This document shows positions 25,720-37,748 of a DNA stretch of 64,000 nucleotides, piece after piece (position 1 is the first letter of the stretch; each line of letters starts with the position of its first letter). Both the position numbers and the translations under genes were made by a program. The notes below the pieces were generated by a model, which saw nothing but the letters and a program-made list of their open reading frames with translations, made no database searches and was not told the DNA's origin. This DNA is from Eopsaltria australis (lineage: Eukaryota; Chordata; Aves; Passeriformes; Petroicidae), in contig JAVTVJ010000296.1 in the NCBI GenBank assembly GCA_034509425.1, forward strand, positions 2,287,001 to 2,351,000. Reading direction: 5' to 3'.

Positions 25720-26240
25720 GAACCGCACGTTGTGTTCTCATTATGCAACCGCTGTATTTTAATAGAAACCTCTTTTTTGGGCAGTCTCAAAAACAGTCGG
25801 ATTTTTTTCCCCTCCTTCTGTCAAATGACCAACTTAATAATTCACTAGTTGTGCTGGGATTAGGCACTTTGGGCCACACTCTGGATTTCTTATCTTTAAT
25901 GTAGTTCTCGACGACAACTTCTGCACTTAATCCCCTGACAAAACTCCCTTTGATTCCCGCGACAGTCGCTCACAGAGATCAAACGCGGGACTCTGCTCTG
26001 TCAGGTAGAGCTGGGCGAATATTTTGTGACAAATAATTTACCCACAGCCTTTCTCCTCATTTTCCCTGCACAAATTGTCCCTTCAGCTGAGGCTCGGGGC
26101 TGCTGATGGATTTGTCTCTGGCTGCACAAGCCCGAGTTCAATGAGTCGCTCATGAGAAAAGAGCCTGAGAACGTTTAAAGAGCTTCGGCTCTGACCTCGC
26201 TCAGGATCAGCTTTGGGCTGAGCCCACCTCACCCCACAAG
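25720..26240. promoter_or_regulatory. Candidate conserved element
   Basis: The unique sequence includes CATTATGCAACC, ACTTAATAATTCACTAG, TTTGATTCC and CpG dinucleotides (CGACGAC, CCCGCGACAGTCGC, AACGCGGG) in an otherwise CpG-poor desert. CpG retention with homeodomain cores suggests constraint. No alignment supports it here. Confidence 0.35.
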
Positions 26241-26589
26241 TGACATCAGCACTCGTGAGTCATCCCCTCGTGTTTCTGTTCCAGCTTGGAAGAGCAGTGA
26301 CTCTCTCAGCCCAGACTTGCAGTGCAAATAATCTCTCACATCACCTTAAAATTCCCTGTTTCGTGGGTGTGCTGTAATGTATGCGCCTGATAGGGGTTTT
26401 ATCACTTTCCCTTCCAAGAATAGTCTTCAAAACCCAAGCAGAGGCGAGACAGGGATGTGCAGAGATAAAGGGACCTGGTTTCCATGTGGGATCATGTCTG
26501 GCAGGGATAAGGGGCACTCATTGCCCTGGACTGTCTGCACCCCACATTGCATGGCCAGAGATTGAACATACACTCCTCATTTTCACCCT

Positions 26590-27130
26590 TGCACCCATAC
26601 CAGTTTAACCACTTAACTGAGCATTAATAGTGTCTCTGTCTGTGCTATAATAATGCAATCTGGCTGTTTAAGGTAGAGAAAAAATTAGGAGTTACTATTA
26701 ATTAGGAATTAGTTCTGATGTGGAATGATTTGAGCAATATTATAACTGTAATTTCACAGGCAGGAGTGCTTTATCTCGCAATTTGCGTCAGCTTTAGCTC
26801 TTTTTCTTCCTTTTTAAAAATGAATTAAGTGCCCAAAAGTCTCGAAATGCACCAAGGTGGGAACTTTGAGGTCTCCATTTATTTTCCAAACAGCCCTGGT
26901 AACGCCTGCAGGGAGCAGAGAGCAGTGCTGTCTTACCAGGGCCCACAGAGACGCTTCATTAACCCAATTAAGCAGGTGGATGGAGAGGGTCTCTCTGATA
27001 ATTTACACCTTACTAATGAACTGTGTGACTCTTAATCTCCTCCAAACAAGATACACTCATGAAACACTGGTGCAAGGAAAGGGGAAATTAATTAGGTGAA
27101 AAAACTATGAGATTATAGCAGAGGGATTCC
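26590..27130. promoter_or_regulatory. Candidate conserved AT-rich enhancer block
   Basis: Homeodomain sites are dense: GCATTAATAG, CTATTAATTAGGAATTAG, TTCATTAACCCAATTAAG, CTTACTAATG and GAAATTAATTAGG. A TAATCTCC near 27032 resembles an OTX/bicoid site. The block is unique, repeat-free and about 13 kb 3' of OTX2. Confidence 0.42.
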
Positions 27131-27470
27131 AACAAGGCAACTGTAACATGGCTGGTGATTCATTTGTGCCTGTCTTAAATTAATGTCTGAGCTGTCAAGT
27201 AAATAAGACCCAGCATTATTTTGGCTTAAAAGACATTCTCACCAGGCCTAGCATGAGGTACCTTATTTTACTGCATGACACACCATTTTCCATGCCCCAG
27301 CTGCCTGAAAGACCCTGAGGTGAAACAATCCCACTCCGAGCAGAGTTTGGCCTTTCCCTGAGATGTCTGGTGGAGGGTTAGAAGGAGTTCCTTATTTCAT
27401 GCAACCATTTTCAATGCAGTGACAGCTTTGTGTCACAGAAATGTCTGCCAGGCCCATAGCTGGGTCAGGG

Positions 27471-27580
27471 AGCTGTGGCTGCCCCATCCCTGGAAGGGTT
27501 CAAGGCCAGGTTGGATGGGGCTTGGAGCAACCTGGTCTTTAAGGTCTCTTTCAACCCACACCATTCTGTGATTCTATGAA
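27471..27580 (+). mobile_element. CR1 LINE 3'-end fragment with internal deletion
   Basis: GCTGTGGCTGCCCCATCCC, CAAGGCCAGGTTGGATGGGG and CTTGGAGCAACCTGGTC join directly to TTTAAGGTCTCTTTCAACCC and the tail ATTCTGTGATTCTATGA. The expected block between CCTGGT and TTTAAGG (about 40 bases, including the CATGGCAGG block) is missing, so this copy carries an internal deletion. Confidence 0.92.
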
Positions 27581-30500
27581 ATTGTGGTCAGCACAGACCT
27601 TCAACAGCCTGAGGGCTGGATGCCCAAAACAACACAACTGCTCCTGGCCTCCAGTGGCACTGGAAGACCTATACACAATTCCCTGTCCTGCTTAGGGGCT
27701 GGTGAGTGATCTCCCCAAAATTGGGGGTGAGCCTGACTCAGAAAATTGTCCATTTTGTACCCTTTAGAAGACCCTTGTGGTCATGTACAACCCCTCTGCC
27801 TCCAGGGAGTGGGGCCTTAGAAGTGTATAGAGTGAGAATGCCACCAAAATGCATTTCATCCCTTAAATTGAGCTGCTGGCCACTGAAAGATTCCCAGAGT
27901 AGCAGATCTGAGCAGATTTAGCACTGGAAATTGTATTCTGTCCTAAAAGGAACTCAATGAATCCAAGGATTTCAAAGCTTTTGGCAACCACAAATTAAAT
28001 CAGCAATTAATTAAGCACTCCTCGTAAAATATGATCACTCAGTAATGCCAACTGCGGACATTCACAAACTGTGAGTGCAGCTCCCCAAAATTACGAGATT
28101 GGCTTAAAAAATCACGAGATTAAAACCCCAAATTGTTGCATTTTCTTTATCCACCATCTGGCTTCTCAGCCTCTAGGGTAAACATGCCTCGTGTTTTCAA
28201 CTGCAAGGGTGAGCCACTTACTTAAAACCATGAAAACGGAGATCCTGGTGCTTCATAACCAGTCCAACAGCCCAGGCTTTCAGGGAAATACTAAAAATCC
28301 TAAGACTGGTTATAAAATCAGAAGAATTTGCAACACTGATCACTTGTAACTGAAATGTATTTGGCTCAGCAGCTATTTCCAAATGCAGGGATCCAGTGCA
28401 GGAGCTGCTGGAGGAGGAATAACAAAGGCTCTCCTTCCTGATGAAAACTGCGGGAGAATTTAGGTGGATGAGATACAATGACAGAGGCAGGATGTCGTGC
28501 AGTCCTTGCTGGAATTTAGCCAAGGCATGGCAGATAAACACATCAGTTCTCCTGAAAACTCTTCTGGGATTGTTAATTATTACAAATAATTGTTCCTGTC
28601 TCTCTGGGAGGTGGTTGCAGGCAATACAGCGGCACCGGGCGCTGGCTGTGGGGTGACAGCTTCATACCGAGCCACAGATGTGAATGCCACCCCCAGAAAC
28701 CCCACTCCCCCAGTTCCACAGCCCTGACAGACAGTTTGTGTCAGGAAAATCCTGTCTCAGGCTGATCCGACTTAGCTTGTGAGACAGGGCCATTTTGGTG
28801 GCAGGGCTGGCAGCCACCGCATTACTGTCTGGGGAAGAATTTACGCTGCACTGGGAATGGCAAATTATCTGGAGGGAAAAGTAGCTGCAGCAGGGCCATG
28901 GCTGGCCAGAACCAGGAAAACAGATTTCAAACTAATGTAAACAGCTTGGGTTTATCACCGGGTTTGCAGGTTCAAAAATAAATATCATCGTTTTCGTGGT
29001 CGGAAAGTTGGTTATTTTCTACTGACACTTCGGAAATGTAGTTTTCCAGTGACCTTGAAAACCACTTTAAATGTATTTTGCAGTAATTTAAAAACCTGAG
29101 GTTAATAAAAGAGATTCAGAGAAAGAAAGGAAGCCTCAATTCTTTAAGCGGGCCTATTTGTCAAGGAAGGGAAGATGGACTTGCAGCCACCTGAGCATCC
29201 AAGCACATGTATTTCAGAGAAAACCACTTCTAATGTCTTCGCCACAGCAGGATCCTCCGGGCATCAAGAAGCTGTTTTCTCCAAGGAGGAACATTATAGC
29301 AGTGCTTAGGATGGGCTCTGATCTTTGCACCTAAACCTATTTCAAGTGACATTAAGGGCTTTGTGCTGCTATGAAATTACCTTGGGCCAGGGAGAGCCCT
29401 CGCTGGCCGAGCGCTCCACGCTCCACTCTGGGAATCGAGGCACAAACAGGTTGAGCTATGGACAAATTCATGCAGTGAGCACCAGCCAGGGCTATTTGAG
29501 CAAAAAGGATACAGCCTCTGAGTCAGAAGCTCAGTGCTGCAAGGAATGGAGGTGATAAGGGGGAGGGCTGACCTCGTTTTTTATGGTTTTTCTCTAAGCA
29601 CCTCTCCTAGATGGACCTTCAGGCCAAGCCATTCGTGGTTGCTTGTGTTCTGCTGTCCCTGAGGATTCCACCCCAGCCCCAGCACCAGCAGGAGCTCCCA
29701 AACACACAGGGCCATGGGCAGGAGCAGCAGTGCAGGTGCAGAAGGTAATGGTTGACATGAGAGCCATGAACCTCAGGATGCTTCACTCCACTGAGGCCCA
29801 TTTTCCTGCTTTCCAAGGGATGTTTTAAATGTTGGATAAAGCATTTCCAAGACTTATGCTAAATGGGTGTCTGTGGCTCAGAAATTAATACCAACATCCA
29901 TCAGTGGTGTGTTTCTCACTTTGGTGGTGCCCATGCCCTCACAACAGCACCAAGCACCTCATCAAGGTTCCTTCTTTCTCCAAAAGATGCACCAGCAGGT
30001 CACGTACAGGTTAAATATGGCAGCTCTCAGGAGCTGTTTTATCCTGTGTGCAAACCTGGTTATAAAGCTTATCAAGAAGAGAGGCTTGGTATCACAGTCT
30101 AGTACTCATAATTAATCCTGGAGACAGCATGGATTTAGATTCATTGGGGCTGACTTCAAATTAAAAAGTCACTATTAGCATGTGAAACAGACACCATATG
30201 TTATGTATTAACACTGCAGAGGTTACAGAATGTTGTGTATTTTTTGTTTCGAGTGAGATAGGTACAAATATGTCCTTTTCAACGTTTTCCTTTACATAAA
30301 GTAGCCTCCATCAGGGGTGGTGGAAAATGTCTTTAGAGAGATTGCTCTGCCAGGATCTATTTGTATGCAGACACCCATGCAGATGTGGTCCTTGTTTACA
30401 GAGCCATTTGGATTTGTACTTATAAAATTGTACTGGGTTTATGTGTATTTTATATGATGTTATTACAGCTAAAATACAATACTGATCAGTACACACACCA

Positions 30501-31319
30501 ATCAAATAGAAAAGACTTGCACGCATCAAAATATATTATTTATTTACACATACAAATAACTCAAAATACAGAGGGAAGTGCTGTCTAAGGATATATTTGG
30601 CAGCATCCTGTAAAACCTCATTGTACGGGGAGTTAATACAACGTTCTCAGCGTCTCCAGTCATCTGAAATTTCAGTTTAAAGTTTTTGCACCATCACAGC
30701 CAACATAAAATGCAGCAGGAAATCGCCATTAGTCAAATGTGGCCGTCTAATCCCACTGCAAAATGGAGCTTTTTCATTTTTATCCCGCCACGGGTTAGTT
30801 TGTGATTTCATATGTCAGATACATCAATTCTGCCAAGGAGAGGAGATGGGGAAGAACAAATTAAAAATATAGCTTCCTTTGCTTGGGGGGAAGTAGGGAG
30901 AGCAGGTCTTTGTAGGGAACAGTAATAATGATCTCATTTGAGAGACTTTCTGGGTTTGGTTCTTTGCTGCCCTTCCTCATAGTTAATTACACCCTGGCAA
31001 ATTGAGGGCCTAAGCAGCAAATCCAGGTGAACACGTATTCCCTCTTTTCTGCTGGAATTGCACAGGGAGGGAGCACGTGGGGACCACATCCTTGGACGTT
31101 CCCATGCCAAGGATGAGAGCCATGACTGGTCACTGATGGCAAAACCTGCATTTTTATCTCCCCCTCTTTCTTTCCCTCATCTCATTTTGCTCCTCACTCT
31201 CTCCCACTTTCTAATTCTCTCCCTCAATTCGACCACTGGGATAAATACAGCAACAGCCCCTCTCTTCCCAGAGCCTCGTGTTTGGGAGGATATTTGTGTG
31301 TGCCACACTCTGCTTGACT
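27581..31319. other. Unique intergenic sequence with small candidate conserved patches
   Basis: No gene or CR1 is recognised. AT-rich patches with homeodomain-type strings occur at 27985-28060, 28960-29110 (CpG retained: ATCGTTTTCGTGGTCGG), 30100-30260 and 30690-30830. The stretch 30420-30560 is AT-rich and low in complexity. Confidence 0.35.
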
Positions 31320-31640
31320 ATTTGTCTTAAGATAATTATTTCTAATGGCTGTTGTTGTTTTTCCTGCAGAAACTGTAATGTAGCCCCTTTTGTCTCATTG
31401 GCTGGAGCCTGTTGTTTCTGTAAGAAAAACAATAGGCCCTCAGATTAGGACTGCATATTATGGCTCTACTAGCACAGCAGGCTTTTGGTATTGGTACCAA
31501 TCCTATCAATTCCTGGCATCCTTCCCCCTTTACTCCTGGTAATTAATCTTTTCATGAATGCTGTCACATTTAGAGCCATTTCATTAAGTTTCTGGTTCCT
31601 AGATTTTTATGTAACTCCCTGCATCCCTCATCTGCTCCAT
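31320..31640. promoter_or_regulatory. Candidate conserved element
   Basis: The unique sequence contains AGATAATTATTTCTAATGG, CTCATTGGCTGG, AACAATAGG (SOX-type), CAGATTAGGAC, the 12-base palindrome ATTGGTACCAAT (about 31489-31500) and GGTAATTAATC. Paired SOX and homeodomain motifs suggest an enhancer. Inference only. Confidence 0.36.
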
Positions 31641-33990
31641 CAGCTGGAGGGAGGCAGTGCCTGGTGGAGGGGAGGCTCATCCCTCTTCCCTCTCCATGGA
31701 ACAGGCAGTCCCATCCCTGAAGTCACACAGATGACAGACAGGGACACTCGTGTTTCAGACAGCCTGAAAGGGGCAAAATTGAGCCATCAAAAATAAGGAA
31801 AAGCCCCTAAGAATGAAGCCCGTGGAATGTGATGCCCCTTTCCCAGATGTGTGTATGTAGCAAGGGCCTGGTAGGGAAGGACTTTCACACTTTGTGCAAA
31901 TATAAAACATTTTTCATGTGAAACACTGAAGGTTTCTCAAAGCAGGGACAGGATTTTGGGGCAATCACTTCCTCCTGCCGTGCACCGATTCTCTTCCTTC
32001 CTCCTCCTCAGTAAATATCTCCTGCAAAATGCACCAGCTTCAAACCATTTCTATAAAGCAGGAGGATTTCTGGGTGAGGGAAGGAAAGAAGAGGTTTAAA
32101 GCCCTTTTTGCTGCTGTCCCTGCAGACTGGCTGTGGAAGAGAGGTGGGTTGGGTGGTCACAGCCAGGCTGTGGCTGCAGTGCACATCTTCTTAGGGCACA
32201 GCAGCGGGGTGAGAGACAAAAGCTTGTATTCCCAGCCCTGCCTCGAGTGACCTTGTGCAACCTCTTAATTACTGCAATTACTTGCCTCCTGAGATGACAT
32301 TATTAGGCCGTGCTCGGTAATAAGGGCTGTGAAGTTCACAGAATTATTCATGCCAGTTGGTGGAAGAGCAGGGAGTAAAACACCCAGACACCTTGAGGCT
32401 CCCAAACCAGCCCAGGGTCAAAAGGGGCTGGCCCCTGGCTCTTCCCTGAAATTTGGAGTTGGTGGTGTCCACCAGTGTCAGGTTTGGAGCTGGGGTTTTT
32501 GCAGTGTGGCTTCTGCGGTGAGGGGTGACCAAAGGGCAATGCTGGGATGTGGCTGCACCCAAACCTGTTTGGCCAGGGACAGAAAACAGCAACTGTTCCC
32601 CTCCAGTGCTGCCTGTCTGCCAGATTCCACATTTCTCCCCCAAATCAAACTCCTAAATGGTAAAACACCAAATACAAAATATGAAAGGGTTAAACCCAAA
32701 TGCTGCTGAAGCCAATTTTTAGCATTAGCAACACTAATTCAAAACTCCAAAAGGCTGGGGCATTTTGCTGTCCTTGGGAAAAAAAAAAAAAAAAAAGAGA
32801 GAAAAACACATCTCAAAACCCTAAGACAAACAACTAAAAGCAGACAGAACTGCAGAATTCACCCTAAGGCAGGGAATAAACATCGAGGATCTCAAGTGAA
32901 GTGTTTAGTTATTGAGAAGCAACAGCAGCTGAAAACAGGAGACTAAATGGAAAAACATTAAACAGCCATAAGTGTAATCACTGGTGCCTCCAGTGACAGC
33001 TGTAGCTGCTTTTGCTTTTGGCTGAGGCTGCTGGGATGGAGCAGCAGCCCTCTCACCTTGGTGTTTGTTTGCACCAGGTGTGACAACGTGGCTGTCACCC
33101 AGCACCTGCTGCTGCTGCTGCTGCCGTGGTCAGTTCTGACCTGGAGGCCCTGTGTTTGGCTGGAATGACCCATAAGGATGCCAACCCTCCTCAGAACCAG
33201 CTGCAATCCAAGCCCTGATTCCTCACTGTGCCAGGGGACACAGGGAACCCTCAGGGCAGATCCCCTGCTCTGGTTCCCCCACCCATCACCGACTTAGCAT
33301 CCACAGCCTGTTTGGGGAAGGGTGGAGGGCAGGGGCTTGGCCCAAAGAGCTGCGTGGAGAAGAAGGGGCAGGAATGTCAATCTGCCCTCTGCAACCAGCT
33401 TGGATATGGAGGGACCATGGAAAAAACTCATTTTTGGGTGGAAGGAGGTGCCGTGCCAAGCCAGGCAAACAGGAGGGGGAAAGCACGAGACACTCGCTGG
33501 GGGCTGCAGGGAGGGAGTTCCAGTACCCTTTATCCCTTGTGAATAATTCAGCTGCTCCCTCTGTGCATCTTCTCCCCACTGGAGTCAGAGGGAGCAGCCC
33601 TGCTCTCCCTCCAACATCTGCCTGGCAATTGCATTATGTTACATCCTTGAGGTTTTTTTTCTGTTTGAGCTTTTTTTTTGTCTAATTTTTTTTTTTTTAT
33701 CCACTGACACCTCTGTCTGTAATAGAGGACGTAAAATATTTTTCATTATCCTCTCCCCAGAATGTGGAAATCTTCAAAGAGGAGGTAGGAGGGAGGTTAG
33801 CTCCTCCAGCCTCATTTCCCTACTGCTGCCATTCCTTGGCTGTTCATCACAAAATGAGCCCACACGCCCATTGCATCGTGGCACCGAGCCCGTCGTGTGT
33901 TTTGCCTTCTCTTTTTTTTTGGTTTTTTTTTTCCTTTTTCCCCCCTAAAATTATTTCACGTTGCAAACCTGGCCATTATTTCATGCTGTT
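31641..33990. other. Unique intergenic sequence
   Basis: A small AT-rich homeodomain patch lies at 32260-32350 (CTTAATTACTGCAATTAC, ACATTATTAGG). An A-run lies at about 32779-32796 and T-runs at about 33652-33690 and 33911-33930. No gene or recognised interspersed repeat is present. Confidence 0.35.
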
Positions 33991-33999
33991 TAAACTATA

Positions 34000-34330
34000 T
34001 TTGTAGTCTTTGATCATACATAAGTAGACTGAAGTAAACTGCTGATAGTGAAGATATTGTTCTCTGCGTTTCTCCTCTCGCTTTGTTCGTTTCATTATGC
34101 CCATAAGCTCGCACAAAATGTTCATTGTGGTGCTGCACCTTTGTTATTAATTCTTGTGGTGCCCCACATATTTTTATGAAACCTGGTTCATTCACAAATG
34201 GAGTGATTAGGGAGTATTTCACACACAACACACAATTATTTGGACCCCAAACACATATTTATCCCCATAAACAGAGGGACCAAACCATCATGTCCTATTT
34301 ATGTCCTAGAAATACTTTATAATCCAGCTG
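34000..34330. promoter_or_regulatory. Candidate conserved element
   Basis: The unique AT-rich block contains CTTTGATCATAC, CTTTGTTCG, TTTCATTATGCCC, CCTTTGTTATTAATTC and GGAGTGATTAGGG. SOX/TCF-type and homeodomain-type strings are clustered. No repeat signature is present. Confidence 0.33.
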
Positions 34331-35090
34331 CCAGGGATCGTTGTCAAGCTAAAATCTTGTTGACTTATGGGCATATATTGCTGCAATGAGACCTGGTACA
34401 ACAGCACAGAGACAAAACACCAGCCAGAAAAATCCCACCCAAGATTTCAAGGCAGGTACAACAGCCCAGGACATCCCATTCGACACCTGCGTGTCTCCTT
34501 TTCCTTGGAGCCATTATTTACCAGGAGGCAGAGGAGTTAAATGGATAACAACAAGGAGGTGGGAACTGATTTGTGGTGTTGAACCCCAGCCTGGCTCCTG
34601 CTTCCTTCATTTTTAAGCCCCATGGGATGAGGACACGGCCATGGTGGAGGGTCAGGCTTCTTTTCAAAGAGGACAGGTACCTAATCCCACTGACTGGCCT
34701 CGTTTAGTGGGAGACAGATGTCTCATTCCCAGGTTGCTCTGCAAATCACAGCGAGTCACTCCATCAAGTAATTAAAAAGCTGCCCATGTGCAGGACGTGG
34801 ATAAGCTCCTCTCCAGCCCTGACTCTGCTCCACGCCCGCGTGTCTGTCGTGTGCAGAGCATAAAGGTGTGATTTCTGTATGATTTATCCAATGTATCTTC
34901 AGCCTACTTTGATTTTTCCCTTGTAATCTATTATTCTAGTTGTTAGGAAGGAGAAAGGGAAAAAAACCTCCATTTTTTTATTCTGAAAAACAGGAATTCT
35001 GCCCCTCCAGCTCAAGTCCAGTTGTGCAGGGAAGGTGAAATAGGAGGGCACGTGTGAAGTGTGATGAAAAGAAGCTGCTGAACTGCATCC
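34331..35090. other. Unique intergenic sequence
   Basis: No gene or repeat is recognised. The short stretch 34855-34940 is AT-rich (CTATTATTCTAGTTG). Confidence 0.35.
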
Positions 35091-35162
35091 ATAGAATCAC
35101 AGACTATCCTGAGGGGACCAACAGGTCCAACTCCTGGCCCTGCATAGGGCATCTCCCTGAGC
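35091..35162 (-). mobile_element. CR1-like 3'-end fragment, minus orientation
   Basis: ATAGAATCACAGACTATCCTG, the GGTCCAACTCCTGGCCCTGC block and GGGCATCTCC resemble the complement of a CR1 terminus of the GTTGGAAGGACCC type. It faces a plus-strand CR1 less than 100 bases away. Confidence 0.7.
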
Positions 35163-35249
35163 AGGGTGACTGGAGGAGGCCCCAGAGTCATGTCTGAGCA
35201 GGGGATGAGGGGGTCCCTTCTGACTTACAGAGGAAAGATGGGGTTTGGC

Positions 35250-35432
35250 ACTGGAAACGTTGCCCAGAGAGGTTGGGGCTGTCCCATGCCTGGAAATATT
35301 CAAGGACGTGTTGGACAGGGCTTGGAGCACCTGCTCCAGTGGGAGGTGCTCCTGTCCATGGTGAGGAGGTAGGAGCAAGGTGGTTTTTAAGGTCTCTTCC
35401 TACTCAAACCATTCTGTGATGATTCTACGATG
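35250..35432 (+). mobile_element. CR1 LINE 3'-end fragment
   Basis: GGCACTGGAAACGTTGCCCAG, GGGGCTGTCCCATGCCTGG, CAAGGACGTGTTGGACAGGG, GGTTTTTAAGGTCTCTTCC and the tail CATTCTGTGATGATTCTACG are the CR1 3' end in plus orientation, with several lineage-specific changes. Confidence 0.9.
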
Positions 35433-36920
35433 CTGATTTCCCTTCATGTGCTTCTCAGGTGAGGTGGGCACACGCTGCGGATGTTCCCAACAGCTGGTTT
35501 TTTGCCACTTGCAGAGGGGTTTTCCATCCCTAAGTGGCTTCAATCTGATGTGTGGGGCAACCAATACTCCATGAGGGTTCCAGTAACTCAGCTTGCACCT
35601 GGTGATTTGTGTTTTAAAGCCCCAAAACCTTCCTTGGAAGGCATCTTCTCTTTCTAGCCTTGGTAAATACAGTGTCCAATTGCAAAATGCTGATATTGTG
35701 CAGCATGGAAAAGGCTTTTTTCCCCCTGAGTTTTATTATATACAATTGATTATACACCATTTTTCTCTCCTTCTGAAACCTGCACAATTGGACTCATGTT
35801 GCCAGAAGAACCTGCTGTTACCCAGCCCCAGGGAGAGAAGAAACAGAGAACAGGAAGCAAGCCATGTTTTAAAGCTCTTAAAAGTTTTTAAAAAACCGTT
35901 TCCCTATGAAACATCTTGCAGCTCTGTGCACCAGGGGCCTTGTGATTGTCACACAGCACTGGGGCCACCACAGCAGTGTGAGCATTCCCAGGCACAGATG
36001 AGCTCGCTGCCATCCCTCTCCCAGGCCTGTTTCCTTCCACAGTCAGGGTACCAGTGTCTTTTTGCACCTCACAGCCTGCCAAGTCAAGGGCCACCATGTC
36101 CCAGAAATAAGTGGGGACCAAATGAAACTCGAGAATGGAATGGGTTTGCTGAATGAAGGGTTTTACTCCTGTTCTGGAGGCTGTGGAAGAGCAGAGCCTG
36201 GATAAGAGCAGAGATGTGGCAGAAGAGAGAACATCAAGCCAGAGATACGGCCCAGAGATGGCTTTTTGAAGCCTGGGCTGTGCTTCATCAGCAGACTGGT
36301 CTGGTTGCCCAGTGCCACGTGGAGCTGTTGGTCTGGGCTCAGGGATCAGAGCAGCCAAGCAGTGATGACTACACTGGGATTCACTGGCCCAGCATTGCTG
36401 CTGTGGCTCCATCCTCCAGGGCCTGGGCAGCACCAGCTCTGGGCTGTCTGCACCTCACTCCACTTGTAGCTGGACCATGAAGGAGCAGGAACACAGCAGG
36501 AGATGTGGTATTAACCCTTGGGGTGAGCAAGGAAAGAGCATGGAGGATATTCCCCAGGTTGCCAGAGCCTCAGCACAGGTCTAAGGCCCTTTCCCTGGAG
36601 GTGGTGGCCACCTGGATGTCCTTGTGAGCCCTCCCCTCTGCCACCAGCCCAGAGCAGCCCCTGGCTCTGCACAGGTGACACACAGCATGTGACATTTGCA
36701 CACAGAAGGGACCACCTGAAGCTCCACTCCCAGTTGGGCTGAGCTGCAGCCACCTCTCCATCTGGCTGCTCTCTGCCTCCTGCTGACGTGGAACTGTCAG
36801 GTGAATCATCCTCACCCAGCACCAGGTGAGCTGAGTTTAACTCAGAGCATTGCAGGTGGTGGGAATGGCTTGAGCCTCCAGATGCTCCTGGGAGGAAAGG
36901 GGAGGATGCTAAAAATATTC
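35433..36920. other. Unique intergenic sequence
   Basis: No gene is recognised. Minus-strand open frames (for example 181 codons at 35888-36433) lack recognisable domains, conserved composition or splice context. Confidence 0.4.
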
Positions 36921-37013
36921 CATAGAATCCTAAACTCAGATTGGGTTGGGTGGGAAGGGACCTTTAAGGTCATCCAGTCCAACACCCTGCAATAAGCAGG
37001 GACATCTTCAACT
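36921..37013 (-). mobile_element. CR1 LINE 3'-end fragment
   Basis: CATAGAATCC, GGTTGGGTGGGAAGGGACC, TTTAAGGTCATCCAGTCCAA and AAGCAGGGACATCTTC are the complement of the CR1 terminus. About 90 bases, 5'-truncated. Confidence 0.88.
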
Positions 37014-37667
37014 GAAAAATCCCTCACTGACTTGATTAACATAAAAATAAGAGCATGTAGAACAAGAATTGTCCTTTTTAGTGTGGGGGTTCAAAGGCTG
37101 GGTCACAATTTGGGTGGTTGTTGTGGGTTATTCCTTTACATAAATGAAAATGGAAGCTAATACAGAGGCAGCTTGTAAAGACCCAAACTAGCCTGTGCTA
37201 ACTATGAGCACTTCCACGGTCTCCAAATTATCCTCTAATCACAATTATATATAAATATAAATGCACACACGTTATCCTTACTGGCTGGGAAAATTCCCAT
37301 GGCTGGGAATCATCCTCTGGTCGTGATTAAATACACACACACAGAAATAAATAAGTAAATAAATAAATAATAAATTTGCTTAAAGGAAAAAAGCCCAAGA
37401 TTTTCCCCATTATTTTTTTTCCTCTATCACAGCTGATAAATCATTATGATTCCCTGAATTACTGCAATACAGATCAGCATTGCAACAGCTTTTGGACACC
37501 ACAGTTTTGCTACCGACGAGCGTAAAAGCACTTTGTGTGGCTGAGCTGTAATTTTAGAGGCTAAGAAACGCTGAGGGATTGGGAAGGAGCAGCAAACACA
37601 CACTGCTGGTGTAGAGAGTGGCCTTCCAAAAAGGATTTCAGGGTCGAATGCTGTCTCTGTTTACCCT
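37014..37667. other. AT-rich intergenic sequence
   Basis: An AAAT-type simple repeat lies at about 37345-37375, and short T-runs occur near 37411. AT-rich unique sequence with TTACTGC and ATTACTGCAATAC strings may be weakly constrained. No gene. Confidence 0.35.
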
Positions 37668-37748
37668 GTGTAAATCAGGTGGAACTCCACTAAAGCTAAT
37701 AGAGGTAGCCTGGTGTCAAGCCCACGCGGATAAAAGGATCAGGCCCTC
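37668..37748 (+). repeat. Probable ancient dispersed repeat (amniote-wide palindromic type)
   Basis: The string TGTAAATCAGGTGGAACTCC, the partner CTAATAGAGGTA and the terminal GGATCAGGCCC match my memory of an old, partly palindromic dispersed repeat found in birds, turtles and crocodilians, in which ACTCC...GGAGT arms flank a short spacer. Here the arms have decayed. I cannot name the family with confidence. Confidence 0.45.
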
